Below, one piece after another: positions 5,455-13,495 of a stretch of 17,075 bases of DNA. Position numbers and translations under genes: made by a program. The stretch is taken from positions 1 through 17,075 of the forward strand of contig CAMHBH010000034.1 in assembly GCA_946183175.1 (NCBI GenBank), read 5' to 3'. Positions within the stretch are counted from its first letter, which is position 1, and each line of letters starts with the position of its first letter. The notes beneath the pieces were generated by a model. It was not told the DNA's origin. It did not search any database and was given only the letters and a program-made list of their open reading frames with translations. This DNA comes from an uncultured Oscillibacter sp. (GTDB taxonomy: Bacteria; Bacillota; Clostridia; Oscillospirales; Oscillospiraceae).

Positions 5455-6981
5455 TTACAGTTCAATAATGGCGTAATCGTCCAGCGCGGCGAACGGGTCT
5501 TCCCCGGCGGGCGTCTCGACAGTTTTGCCGTGTCCTTGCAGACGGTAGGCGAGGCCCAAGAGCTGGATTGCGATAAGCGGCGTCATGGCGACCATAGCGA
5601 CGACGCCGAAGGCGTCGGTCACGACGTTCCCGCCGACCGCCAGACAGGCCCCCGTCGCGAACGGCAACAGGAAAGTAGCCGTCATGGGGCCGGAGGCCAC
5701 GCCGCCCGAGTCGAACGCAATCGCCGTAAAGATGTCGGGTACGAGGAACGTCAGGCCCAGCGCGAGGGCGTAGCCCGGGAGGACAAAGTACAGAATCGGA
5801 AGCCCGGTGAGTACCCGGAACAGCGCCAGTCCAATCGAGACCGCCACGCCCACGGACAATGTACGTTGCAGGAGTTGTCCGGAGACCGCGCCGTTGGTGA
5901 GTTCCTCTACTTGCCGCATGAGGACGTAGACGGCGGGTTCGGCCTTGACGATGTAGAAGCCGATGAGCATGCCAATCGGGATGACGACCCAGCGGAAGGG
6001 GAGTTCGGCGAGGGTCTGCCCGAGGTAAGTACCGGCGGGCATGAAGCCCACGTTGACGCCCGTCAGAAACACGACCAGTCCGATGTACGTATACAGAATG
6101 CCGATTCCGATACGAATCAGGGTATTCTTGCCCAGATGGAGACTGAACACCTGAAAAAGTCCGAAGAATCCGGCGATAGGGAGCAGTGCCCGCGCGATTT
6201 CTTCCAGGTACGTCGGGAAGGCGTCAAGAAACAGCGTGCGCAGTTCGATGGAGTGCGCGATAGTAGGCACGACGGTTTCCGCATAATCGGCGCTGTCGGG
6301 GCGGTAAATCAGGCTTAACAGCAGTACAGCGATAATCGGGCCCACGGAACACAGCGAAATCAGGCCGAAACTGTCGTCTGCGGCGTGCCGGTCGCTACGG
6401 ATGGCCGAAATACCGATACCGAAGGCCATAATAAAGGGTACGGTCATGGGCCCGGTCGTGACGCCGCCGGAATCGAACGCGACCGCGAGGAAGTCGGACG
6501 GCGTGAAAATCGTCAGCAGAAAGAGCAGTCCGTAGGAGGCGATTAGCATGGTACGCAACCGGACGCCCAGCAGGGTACGCAAGAGCGCCAGTACGAGGAA
6601 CACGCCCACGCCGCCCGCGACGGAGAATATGAGTACGCTGTTGGGGATGGACTGTACCTGATTGGCGAGCACCTGTAGGTCGGGTTCCGAGACGGTAATC
6701 AGGAAGCCCAGCAGGAAGCCCACGACGAGTATCAGCGACAGCTTTCTGCTCCTGGTGATACGCGCGCCCATGTGCTGTCCCATGGGTTCCATAGACAGTT
6801 CCGCGCCGAGCGTGAAGAACATGTTCCCCACAATCAGCATGAACCCGCCGAAGAGAAACGCCAGCAGTACGCTTGATGTCACGGGGGCAATCGTCAGCGA
6901 CAGCGCCAGCACAATGGCGACGACCGGAAGCACTGCCGAAATCGCCTCGTCTAATTTTTCCCGCAGTCTTGTTCGATACAT
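5455..6981 (-). CDS. DUF1538 family integral membrane protein, internally duplicated
   Basis: The 508-residue protein is almost entirely hydrophobic helices and has no experimentally known function that I can cite. Two halves repeat each other with an offset of ~250 residues. AFDSGGVTTGPMT (168-180) matches AFDSGGVASGPMT (422-434). GFLITVSEPDLQVL (93-106) matches GFYIVKAEPAVYVL (341-354). DSFGLISLCSVGPII matches DAFGVVAMVAMTPLI. Repeats with re-entrant-like Gly/Ser/Pro motifs are typical of secondary transporters or channels, so transport is my inference. The ATG at 6981 follows AAGGAGA. A promoter sits at 7025-7053, and the P-II-like gene follows after 12 bases, forming a two-gene operon. 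The conserved Asp in both FDSGG motifs may be functionally important. Confidence 0.88.
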   Translation of the reverse strand: MYRTRLREKLDEAISAVLPVVAIVLALSLTIAPVTSSVLLAFLFGGFMLIVGNMFFTLGAELSMEPMGQHMGARITRSRKLSLILVVGFLLGFLITVSEPDLQVLANQVQSIPNSVLIFSVAGGVGVFLVLALLRTLLGVRLRTMLIASYGLLFLLTIFTPSDFLAVAFDSGGVTTGPMTVPFIMAFGIGISAIRSDRHAADDSFGLISLCSVGPIIAVLLLSLIYRPDSADYAETVVPTIAHSIELRTLFLDAFPTYLEEIARALLPIAGFFGLFQVFSLHLGKNTLIRIGIGILYTYIGLVVFLTGVNVGFMPAGTYLGQTLAELPFRWVVIPIGMLIGFYIVKAEPAVYVLMRQVEELTNGAVSGQLLQRTLSVGVAVSIGLALFRVLTGLPILYFVLPGYALALGLTFLVPDIFTAIAFDSGGVASGPMTATFLLPFATGACLAVGGNVVTDAFGVVAMVAMTPLIAIQLLGLAYRLQGHGKTVETPAGEDPFAALDDYAIIEL

Positions 6982-7024
6982 AGGCCTCTCTCCTTACTCC
7001 GCGAATCAAAAGCTACACTTCTTT

Positions 7025-7053
7025 ATAGTAACACAGTTTCCCGCCCGTGGCAA
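7025..7053 (-). promoter_or_regulatory. Promoter of the DUF1538/P-II operon
   Basis: Minus-strand -35 TTGCCA (7048-7053), 17-base spacer, -10 TACTAT (7025-7030) with an extended -10 TGT. It lies in the gap after the aminotransferase stop codon. I see no strong terminator in that gap, so some read-through from upstream is possible. Confidence 0.6.
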
Positions 7054-7063
7054 GGACTGTTTT

Positions 7064-8200
7064 TCACAGCGTTTTCAGGAAGCGTTCGATTCGGTCGAGG
7101 CCTTCTTGCAAATCGGCGTCGGAGTAGCAGTAGGACAGGCGCATGTAGCCCTCCGTATTGAAGTAGATTCCCGGAATCAGGCCGACTTTGCCCTCTGTCA
7201 ACATCTTTTCGCAGAACGTCAGGGAATCCATGCCGTAGCGCGCAATCGGGATGAACATGTAGAACGCGCCCTCGGGTTCCTGTACGTCGAGGCCCATGTC
7301 GCACAGTCTACGGTACACCATATCGCGCCGCCGCCGGAACGCGTCGACAATGTAGGACGTGTCGCTTTTCAGCGCCGCGACGCAGGCCTGTTGTACAAAG
7401 GACGGTATCGAGGTCACGCTGTACTGTAGAAGCACCTGTAAGCGTTCGCGGATGGGCGCGTCGGCCATACACCAGCCCAGCCGCCAGCCCGTCATGGCGT
7501 AGGGTTTCGAGAAACTGTTGATGATAATCAGGCGGTCGCGCATGTCCTGGTACTCCGCGAAGCTGTGGTACTCCCCGGAGTAAACGAGCGTCCTGTAAAC
7601 GTCGTCGCAGAGTACGAAAACCGGAAGGTCTTTGAGAATCTCGTGTACGGCGTCCAGAGTCTGTTTCGTGTAAATGCACCCCGTGGGGTTGTTCGGCGAA
7701 GTCAGTACGATGGCTTTCGTCTTACTCGTAATCGCGGCGCGAAGCTGTGCGGGGTCAATCTGAAAGCGGTTGTTCTCCGTGGGCAACATCACCGGGACGG
7801 CGTCGCAGAGTTGCACAAGCGCCTCGTACAGCCCGAACGCCGGAGTAGGGATAATCACCTCGTCGCCGGGGTTGCAAACCGTCTGGAGTGCGATATACAG
7901 GGCGTGCGTGGCCCCGACGGTCGTCAGAATCTCGTCGGGGGAATAGTGTAAGCCGTGTTCTCGGGCCTCGTAGTCGGAGATAGCTTCCAGCAGATAGGGG
8001 TAGCCGTTGCCGGGGGGGTAATGCGTATCGTTGGCGTCGAGGGCGGCCTTGGCGGCCTCCTTGATTTCCGCCGGGGTGTCGAAATCGGGCTCCCCGATGG
8101 TCAGCGCACACGCGCCGGGGGTGTCGCGTACCAGATAGGTGAAGCGGCGGATTCCCGACAGGCCTACTTTCGCGGCCGCGCGGTTTAGTGTCAGTTCCAT
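7064..8200 (-). CDS. PLP-dependent class I aminotransferase
   Basis: The 378-residue protein belongs to fold-type I, aspartate aminotransferase superfamily. Visible motifs are GEPDFDTP (36-43), the YPPGNGYPYL segment, SPNNPTG (168-174), CDDVY around Asp199/200 which binds the pyridine nitrogen, SFSKPYAMTGWRLGW with the Schiff-base Lys232, and Arg354 in GYMRLSY which holds the substrate carboxylate. The group includes aspartate, aromatic and alanine aminotransferases; substrate cannot be decided from sequence alone. The start is the ATG at 8200, with GAGGAG 8 bases upstream; a GTG at 8209 overlaps that site and is rejected. It follows the small antitoxin-like gene by 24 bases and is likely co-transcribed with it. 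Confidence 0.93.
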   Translation of the reverse strand: MELTLNRAAAKVGLSGIRRFTYLVRDTPGACALTIGEPDFDTPAEIKEAAKAALDANDTHYPPGNGYPYLLEAISDYEAREHGLHYSPDEILTTVGATHALYIALQTVCNPGDEVIIPTPAFGLYEALVQLCDAVPVMLPTENNRFQIDPAQLRAAITSKTKAIVLTSPNNPTGCIYTKQTLDAVHEILKDLPVFVLCDDVYRTLVYSGEYHSFAEYQDMRDRLIIINSFSKPYAMTGWRLGWCMADAPIRERLQVLLQYSVTSIPSFVQQACVAALKSDTSYIVDAFRRRRDMVYRRLCDMGLDVQEPEGAFYMFIPIARYGMDSLTFCEKMLTEGKVGLIPGIYFNTEGYMRLSYCYSDADLQEGLDRIERFLKTL

Positions 8201-8224
8201 GTTGCTCACTCCTCAATATGAATG

Positions 8225-8512
8225 TTATAATTCGGGAAACGGCGCGAAAACTCCTCCGGCATTGTTTGCATTGCCGAACTCCTCCTCCCGCCATTCCGCC
8301 AGTTCCTTTTCGTCGTCAAGGTCGGGAATCGGGCGGCGCAACTGCTCCAGACGCAGAAACGCTTCATGCTTTTTTTTACGCACCGCCTCTATGTCCTCCG
8401 GTTCGTCGATACTCTGCAAATACGAGAGCAGTTCTTTCAGCTTCCATTCCGGGAGGCGTTCCATAATGGAATAGGCGTCCTGACGCATAGCGAGAATATT
8501 CGCGTTTTCCAT
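8225..8512 (-). CDS. Small charged protein, antitoxin-like, no toxin nearby
   Basis: The 95-residue product begins MENANILAMRQDAYSIMERLPEWKLKEL-type helix, then a charged helix and the segment LRRPIPDLDDEKELAEWREEEFG. This resembles small Clostridial proteins annotated as antitoxin components, where an xxLPExKLxxLL helix precedes an LRRPxPDLDxxKELxxxREEKYG tail. Here that tail is followed by ~15 extra residues. The usual partner toxin gene (PIN or RelE type) is not adjacent: downstream is an aminotransferase and upstream the GatD-like gene. The ATG at 8512 follows AAAGGAG by 8 bases. Family recognition rests on motif memory only, so function stays open. Confidence 0.6.
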   Translation of the reverse strand: MENANILAMRQDAYSIMERLPEWKLKELLSYLQSIDEPEDIEAVRKKKHEAFLRLEQLRRPIPDLDDEKELAEWREEEFGNANNAGGVFAPFPEL

Positions 8513-8543
8513 GACAAAAGCTCCTTTCGGTTGTTCCTCCTCG

Positions 8544-9278
8544 TTACGCCTTGTCACGTCGGGCGGCGAGTTCGCGCGCGGTCACGTCGTAGCCTTGCCG
8601 CGCCCATACGTCGACGGGCCACTCGTCCGGAATCGTCAAGCCCTTGCGCGTCAACAGCGCCCCGGCGACGTGTTCCAGCAGTTTCGGATTCTTGACCAGT
8701 AGCGGGCCTGTCAGCTCCGAGGCGTACACGTTGGCACTGTGCCAGCCTTCGGGGGCGTGTTCGGCGTCGTTGCCGAACCCCATGTCGAGGGCGTCCAACA
8801 GCGGACTGTCGACGCCCGATATCACCCCGCACTTGTTCATAAAGCCTACGACCGCCTCCGGGAAGAGTTCCGTCCGCCCGTACACGTCCCCGACAATCCG
8901 CCGCGCGCGCTGTACGGTCTGGAACGGCGCGAGGCCGATTCCGGATACGGTGTTCCCGTTGGCGTCCGTGACGCTCTCCCCGAGGAGTTCCATAGCCGTA
9001 CCCGCGAACAACATCGGAAGCCCGTCATTGGCGGCGGCGCGCGCGTCGTCGGCGAAACGGCGGAAGTCGGCGAGCGCGAACTGCTGACGGCGTTCTGTCC
9101 CCGCGCCCATATACAGGAAATCCGCGTCCGCGAGGCCTGCGGCGTCGCCGGGCGCAACGTCGCGGACTTCCACGGCGTGTCCGAGGCGTTCCAGCAGTCG
9201 GGACAGTACCGAGACATTCGCGTAACTGCCGTAGAGGTTCATTAAGTCGGGGTAAAAGCGGAAAATCGTCAGATTCAT
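8544..9278 (-). CDS. GatD-like class I glutamine amidotransferase, catalytic residues lost
   Basis: GatD normally hydrolyses glutamine and passes ammonia to MurT, which amidates the D-Glu of lipid II. This 244-residue protein aligns along its length with GatD: TIFRFYPDLMNLYGSYAN at the N-terminus, the FLYMGAGTERRQ loop, DGLPMLFAG, the GIGL strand, VVGFMNKCG, and LTGPLLVKNPKL near the end. The nucleophile motif, normally CGGYQ, reads AGTAM (Ala92 in place of Cys). The catalytic His of the YLHGPIL motif is Thr190. GFENHGG has become GFMNKCG. The protein should therefore have no glutaminase activity and may be structural. The start ATG at 9278 follows GGGAGG by 7 bases and lies two bases after the MurT-like stop codon, so the pair is tightly coupled. 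I leave the symbol blank because function has probably changed. Confidence 0.85.
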   Translation of the reverse strand: MNLTIFRFYPDLMNLYGSYANVSVLSRLLERLGHAVEVRDVAPGDAAGLADADFLYMGAGTERRQQFALADFRRFADDARAAANDGLPMLFAGTAMELLGESVTDANGNTVSGIGLAPFQTVQRARRIVGDVYGRTELFPEAVVGFMNKCGVISGVDSPLLDALDMGFGNDAEHAPEGWHSANVYASELTGPLLVKNPKLLEHVAGALLTRKGLTIPDEWPVDVWARQGYDVTARELAARRDKA

Positions 9279-9280
9279 GG

Positions 9281-10609
9281 TCAGGCCTCCCGTTCGGTCA
9301 GCGTCAGGAACTTGTCGCGGTCGGAAAAGCATGTCAGCACGTAGATTTCCTCACTGCCCGACGCCTTGAGCGTTTCGACCGCCGCCGGGATTCCCTCCAC
9401 GACTTCCCATTTCTCCGCCGGGAGTACGCTGTACGCGAAACGCTCCGCGAGGTCGTTGCAGTAGCGCCCCGACAGGATGACCCGCTTTACATTCGGACTG
9501 TCCAGGTGGTCGAAATCAATGTCCCATAGCCAGCTTGTCTCACTCGTGAAGTATTTCCGGCTCACGGCGTCGACTATCACCACGACGACGCATTCCGTGC
9601 CGCAGTCCTGCACGTAGCGGAGGTTCGTATCGTAGGCGATAGAGTTCTCGTGCTTGCTCGTCAACAGTGTCCCGTGATGTGCGCCGAGGCGGAATGTCTG
9701 CATTCTGTCGTTTTTCAGGACGTAATTCCCGATGACGCCCGCCGCCGTCCCCGCCGACACCCCACAGCGTCTACAGACCGCGTAGGCCGCGAGGATGTTG
9801 TAGACGTTGTAAATACTCCGGAACGCGAGTTCGATGTTTACTGTGCCGTCGATGGTGAGGAGGCCTTTTCGCAAGTCCAGGGCGGTGGCGGCGTACTGCG
9901 TCGCGGGACGCGCCCGCCCGCACGATGTACAGCGCCACGCGCCAATATGGTTATAGTGTACGTAGTCGTACTCCATGGCCCCGCCGCACACCGGACAGTG
10001 TGCGCCGTCGTGGTACACGCCCGTCGGGGACGGGACGGAGTAGGCACAGCGTTCGAGGCCGAACCACGTCACGTTGTCGCGGTCGAGGCCGAAGCATGAC
10101 GACAGCGGGTCGTCGGCGTTCAACACAAGTTCGGTCTCCGGCAAAAGCGCGGGGCGGAGTGCGTCGTATACGCTCTCCGGGTGTCCGTTGCGCGTCAACT
10201 GGTCGCGGTACAGGTTCGTTACTACGAAGTGCGTCGGGCGGAAATATTGGAACGTGCGCGCGGCGTAGCGTTCGTCGCTCTCCATGAGAAGCACGTCGGC
10301 GCGGACTTTCCCCGACAAACTTGCGTTCGTCAAAATCAGCGTCGCGACGCCCTCCGTCTGGTTGGAGCCTTCCTTATTGTAAATCACCTTCCGCCCGTCG
10401 GCGCGGAGAATGGCGGCTATCATTTCGACGGTCGAAGTCTTGCCGTTGGAGCCGCTGACGGCAATCACGGTCGGCGGGAGCTGTACTCTGCTGAGGATGT
10501 CCGGACAGAGTTGCAAGGCCAGCTTGCCGGGAAGGGAACTCCCTTTTCCCACGAGTTTCCCGACAAAGTAGCCCACTTTACAGGCAAGAATCGCCAGTAA
10601 TTTTCTCAT
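9281..10609 (-). CDS. MurT-like Mur ligase family protein, divergent
   Basis: MurT is the ATP-dependent ligase half of the lipid II isoglutaminyl synthase. This 442-residue protein has the Mur ligase P-loop GSNGKTST (53-60), the central motifs LMESDE and VVTNLYRDQL, and NADDPLSSCFGL near 164. It also has the MurT-specific zinc ribbon CPVCGG (Cys205, Cys208) and CTSCG (Cys227, Cys230). The C-terminal DUF1727-like region is recognisable at SWLWDIDFDHL but deviates from MurT: KNPxGxNQ is replaced by KHENSIAYDTN, the ND..ADG.D segment by VDAVSRKYF, and the usual LPTYTAM by LTCFSDRD. Together with the inactive partner this argues for a paralogue with altered chemistry. AAAGGAG precedes the ATG at 10609; mnmG ends 71 bases upstream. 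Confidence 0.87.
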   Translation of the reverse strand: MRKLLAILACKVGYFVGKLVGKGSSLPGKLALQLCPDILSRVQLPPTVIAVSGSNGKTSTVEMIAAILRADGRKVIYNKEGSNQTEGVATLILTNASLSGKVRADVLLMESDERYAARTFQYFRPTHFVVTNLYRDQLTRNGHPESVYDALRPALLPETELVLNADDPLSSCFGLDRDNVTWFGLERCAYSVPSPTGVYHDGAHCPVCGGAMEYDYVHYNHIGAWRCTSCGRARPATQYAATALDLRKGLLTIDGTVNIELAFRSIYNVYNILAAYAVCRRCGVSAGTAAGVIGNYVLKNDRMQTFRLGAHHGTLLTSKHENSIAYDTNLRYVQDCGTECVVVVIVDAVSRKYFTSETSWLWDIDFDHLDSPNVKRVILSGRYCNDLAERFAYSVLPAEKWEVVEGIPAAVETLKASGSEEIYVLTCFSDRDKFLTLTEREA

Positions 10610-10680
10610 GTGACACTTTCTCCTTTATTCTACGTGTAAACGCGGCGGGGACGTGAAGCCGCTCCCGCTCCCCCGGCATA

Positions 10681-12573
10681 TTACGCGGGGCCAGATTCTG
10701 CGGAACGTCCGAAGCGTTCCAGCCAGATGGTCAGCGCGGCGATATCCGCCGGGGATACGCCCGAAATACGCGCGGCCTGTCCGAGACTGTACGGGCGAAC
10801 CGCCGCGAGTTTTTCGCGGGCCTCCAGCCGCAAGCCCTGAATCGACTGGTAGTCGATACCCTCCGGCAAAACCCGGTTTTCCATGCGCTGAAAGTCGGCG
10901 ACCTGCTTCTGTTGCCGCCTGATATAGCCCTCGTACTTGACGGAAATCTCGACCTGTTCGCGGATATCCGCCGACAGTTCGGGGCGGGCGGGGTCGAACG
11001 GCGACAAATCGTCGTAGGAAACCCGGGGCCGCCGCAACAGCGCCAACAGCGACGTACCGTCGGGGACGGCCCCGGCGTCGCGGGCCGCCAGCAGTTCCGA
11101 CAGCGCCGGGGACACCGAAAGCCCCGTGTGTTCCAGCCGCGCGATTTCCTGCCGTACAGCCTCGTATTTCCGCTCCACGGCCCGCAGACGTTCCTCCGAA
11201 ACCAGTCCGATTTCGTACCCGCGCCGGGTCAGACGCTGGTCGGCGTTGTCCTGACGCAACAGTAGGCGGTACTCACTCCGGGAAGTCATCATTCTATAGG
11301 GTTCTTCCGTGCCTTTCGTCACGAGGTCGTCAATCAGCGCGCCAATATAGCACTCGGCCCGCGAGAGTACGAACGGCGTCTGCCCGCGCAGTTTGCGGGC
11401 GGCGTTGACGCCCGCGACGAATCCCTGTACGGCGGCCTCCTCGTAGCCGGATGAGCCGTTGAACTGTCCGGCCCCGTAGAGCCCCGGCACCGACTTTACT
11501 TCCATGGTCGCGTGAAGCGCCAGCGGGTCTATACAGTCGTATTCGATAGCGTAGGCCGGACGCGTCATTTCGGCGCGGCGCAGTCCGGGGACGCTGTGGA
11601 GCATGGCTACCTGTACTTCCTCCGGCATGGACGACGAGAAGCCCTGTATATACAGTTCCTCGGTGTTCAGTCCCATGGGTTCTACAAAGAGCTGGTGTCG
11701 GAGTTTGTCGGGGAATCGTACAATTTTCGTCTCGAAGGAGGGGCAGTAGCGCGGCCCCACGCCCTGTATGACGCCGGAGTACATCGGCGCGCGGTCTAGA
11801 TTCGCCTCCACAATGCGGCGCGTTTCCGGGGTCGTCCAGGTCAGCCAGCACACCGCCCTGTTGACGGGCGGCGTCGCGGTCGAATACGAAAACGGTACCG
11901 GGAGTATATCGCCCTCCTGTAGCTCCATCTCGTCGAAGTCGACGCTCCGGCGGTTGACGCGCGGCGGGGTGCCCGTCTTGAAGCGCCGTAAGGGTAAGCC
12001 CAGTTTCAACAGCGACGGCGTAAGGCGCGCGGCGGGGTGCATGCCGTCCGGGCCGGATTCCTCCACCCACTCCCCGACGATTGTCCGCCCCGAAAGATAC
12101 GTCCCCGTGGCGAGTATGACGGCCTCCGCACGGTACGCCGCCCCCGTCGCCAGTACGACGCGGAAGGCGTCGCCGTCCCTGCGGAGTTGCGTTACTTCCC
12201 CTTGTCGCACGGTCAAATTTTCCTGTAGTTCAAGGGTGTGCTTCATGCGCTCCTGGTACGCGCGGCGGTCGGCCTGTGCGCGCAGACTCCATACCGCCGG
12301 GCCCTTGCCCTTGTTGAGTAGGCGGTACTGGATACAGCACGCATCGGCGGCTTTCGCCATTTCGCCGCCCAGGGCGTCGAGTTCGCGGACTAAGTGCCCC
12401 TTGCCCGTGCCGCCGATTGCGGGGTTGCACGGCATATTCCCCACGGCGTCAAGGTTCAGCGTGAAAACCGCCGTGCGTAACCCCAGACGCGCCGCCGCCA
12501 GTGCCGCCTCAATTCCGGCGTGTCCCGCGCCTATTACCGCGATTGCGTACTCTCCGGCGTGAAATTCTGTCAT
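10681..12573 (-). CDS. mnmG: tRNA U34 modification enzyme MnmG
   Basis: MnmG, with MnmE, installs the 5-carboxymethylaminomethyl (or aminomethyl) group on wobble U34 of several tRNAs, using FAD and methylene-tetrahydrofolate. The 630-residue length equals the family norm. Visible are the FAD-binding GAGHAG (15-20) with EAALAAARLG, NMPCNPAIGGTGKGHLVREL with a conserved Cys49, ATGTYLSG, RFKTGTPPR, GPRYCPSFETKIVRF with the second conserved Cys, GLYGAGQFNGSSGYEEAA, MMTSRSEYRLLLRQDNAD, and the C-terminal KYEGYIRRQ. The start ATG at 12573 follows GAGGA by 7 bases. It lies 18 bases after the metallophosphoesterase gene. The usual neighbours mnmE and rsmG are absent here. Confidence 0.98.
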   Translation of the reverse strand: MTEFHAGEYAIAVIGAGHAGIEAALAAARLGLRTAVFTLNLDAVGNMPCNPAIGGTGKGHLVRELDALGGEMAKAADACCIQYRLLNKGKGPAVWSLRAQADRRAYQERMKHTLELQENLTVRQGEVTQLRRDGDAFRVVLATGAAYRAEAVILATGTYLSGRTIVGEWVEESGPDGMHPAARLTPSLLKLGLPLRRFKTGTPPRVNRRSVDFDEMELQEGDILPVPFSYSTATPPVNRAVCWLTWTTPETRRIVEANLDRAPMYSGVIQGVGPRYCPSFETKIVRFPDKLRHQLFVEPMGLNTEELYIQGFSSSMPEEVQVAMLHSVPGLRRAEMTRPAYAIEYDCIDPLALHATMEVKSVPGLYGAGQFNGSSGYEEAAVQGFVAGVNAARKLRGQTPFVLSRAECYIGALIDDLVTKGTEEPYRMMTSRSEYRLLLRQDNADQRLTRRGYEIGLVSEERLRAVERKYEAVRQEIARLEHTGLSVSPALSELLAARDAGAVPDGTSLLALLRRPRVSYDDLSPFDPARPELSADIREQVEISVKYEGYIRRQQKQVADFQRMENRVLPEGIDYQSIQGLRLEAREKLAAVRPYSLGQAARISGVSPADIAALTIWLERFGRSAESGPA

Positions 12574-12591
12574 AGTCTCATCCTCAATATG

Positions 12592-13473
12592 TTACGCCTT
12601 CCTGAGCGTCAAAATAGCGATTTCCGGGCGGTTGAACAGCCGGAACGTCTTCCCGGAATTGCCCAGCCCGCGCGTGACGAATAACCGCGAGCCGTTCTTC
12701 TCGTAAAACCCGGCAGTCCAGCTCGGGAACCACGTCCTGTCCGTCGACACGAGGCCGTCCGTGAACGGTAAACGTACAAGCCCGCCGTGTCCGTGGCCCG
12801 ACAGCACCAAGTCGGCGCCCAGATAGCAGTATTTTGTCGGGAAAAGGTTGTTCCGGTGGGCCAGCAGTACCCAGAAGGGGTTTCCGTACTCGGCGTACAA
12901 GTCCGCCGCGACGCTCTCCGGCGACTTCTGGTCGGCGTACCCGTTCGGGTCGTCGATTCCCGCGACGACGATTGTTTCCCCCTCGCGCCAGAGCGTGACC
13001 GCCTCGTTGGACAGTACCCGCACGCCCCGAACCCGGAGACGTTCCTTGAGTTCGGGTACGCCTCCAATGGCCCACTCGTGATTCCCCGTGACGTAGTAGA
13101 CGGGGGCGATATTGGAAAATTTCTCGGCGAGCGTCTCGGGGTAGCCCTCTATGGGCCCCCGGAAGCTGTCCTCGAGGTCGCCCAGGAGAAAGATATAGTC
13201 GGGCTTCTGCCGCGCGACTTTCCGGAACAGCGCGCGGTTGTTGTCCCCGAACAGCGCCCCGTGGAAGTCGGAGAGTACCGCCACGCGACAACCGTCGAAA
13301 TTGTCGGGAAGGCCGGGGAACGCCGCCTCCCACTTTGTGACTTGTAACGAATGGTTGCTCCACTGGAAGAAGGCCCAGCAGAACAGCGCCAGCAGTACCA
13401 CGCGCGACAGGTGCCCCAACAGCGTAACACGGCGGCGGCGTTCGCGTCTGCTTCTCTCACGTCTCCGGCTCAA
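12592..13473 (-). CDS. Membrane-anchored metallophosphoesterase, YkuE-like
   Basis: The 293-residue product has a very Arg-rich N-terminus (~15 residues), one transmembrane segment (~24-37) and an extracytoplasmic metallophosphoesterase domain. Di-metal ligands are visible in order: Asp69 and His71 (SDFHG), Gly-Asp98-99 (LLGDLEDS), Asn141-His142 (GNHE), His206 (LLAHRNN), and His227/His229 (GHGHGG). The set is complete, so it should be active, though the substrate is unknown; YkuE-like relatives have been linked to lipid or wall-polymer phosphates. The start is chosen as TTG at 13473 because AAGGGGG lies 8 bases upstream, whereas the ATGATG at 13500 falls inside the -10 box of a good promoter and has no ribosome-binding site. 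It heads the minus-strand run that continues into mnmG. Confidence 0.88.
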   Translation of the reverse strand: MSRRRERSRRERRRRVTLLGHLSRVVLLALFCWAFFQWSNHSLQVTKWEAAFPGLPDNFDGCRVAVLSDFHGALFGDNNRALFRKVARQKPDYIFLLGDLEDSFRGPIEGYPETLAEKFSNIAPVYYVTGNHEWAIGGVPELKERLRVRGVRVLSNEAVTLWREGETIVVAGIDDPNGYADQKSPESVAADLYAEYGNPFWVLLAHRNNLFPTKYCYLGADLVLSGHGHGGLVRLPFTDGLVSTDRTWFPSWTAGFYEKNGSRLFVTRGLGNSGKTFRLFNRPEIAILTLRKA

Positions 13474-13495
13474 TCTATCCGCCCCCTTCCGCGAC

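Noticed and set aside
5341..6318. 325-codon plus-strand frame opposite the P-II/DUF1538 genes.
   Set aside because: It is very charged, lacks a ribosome-binding site and overlaps two well-supported minus-strand genes; high GC commonly leaves such shadow frames open.
8201..8209. GTG start giving three more residues for the aminotransferase.
   Set aside because: The GTG overlaps the GGAG of the ribosome-binding site that serves the ATG at 8200.
10610..10680. Possible terminator between mnmG and the MurT-like gene.
   Set aside because: The GC-rich arms pair only imperfectly and no T-run follows, so read-through is more likely.
8200..12590. Similar ATATTGAGGA strings upstream of both the aminotransferase and mnmG starts.
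   Set aside because: The shared part is mostly a ribosome-binding site with AT-rich flank and is too short to claim a common regulatory element.
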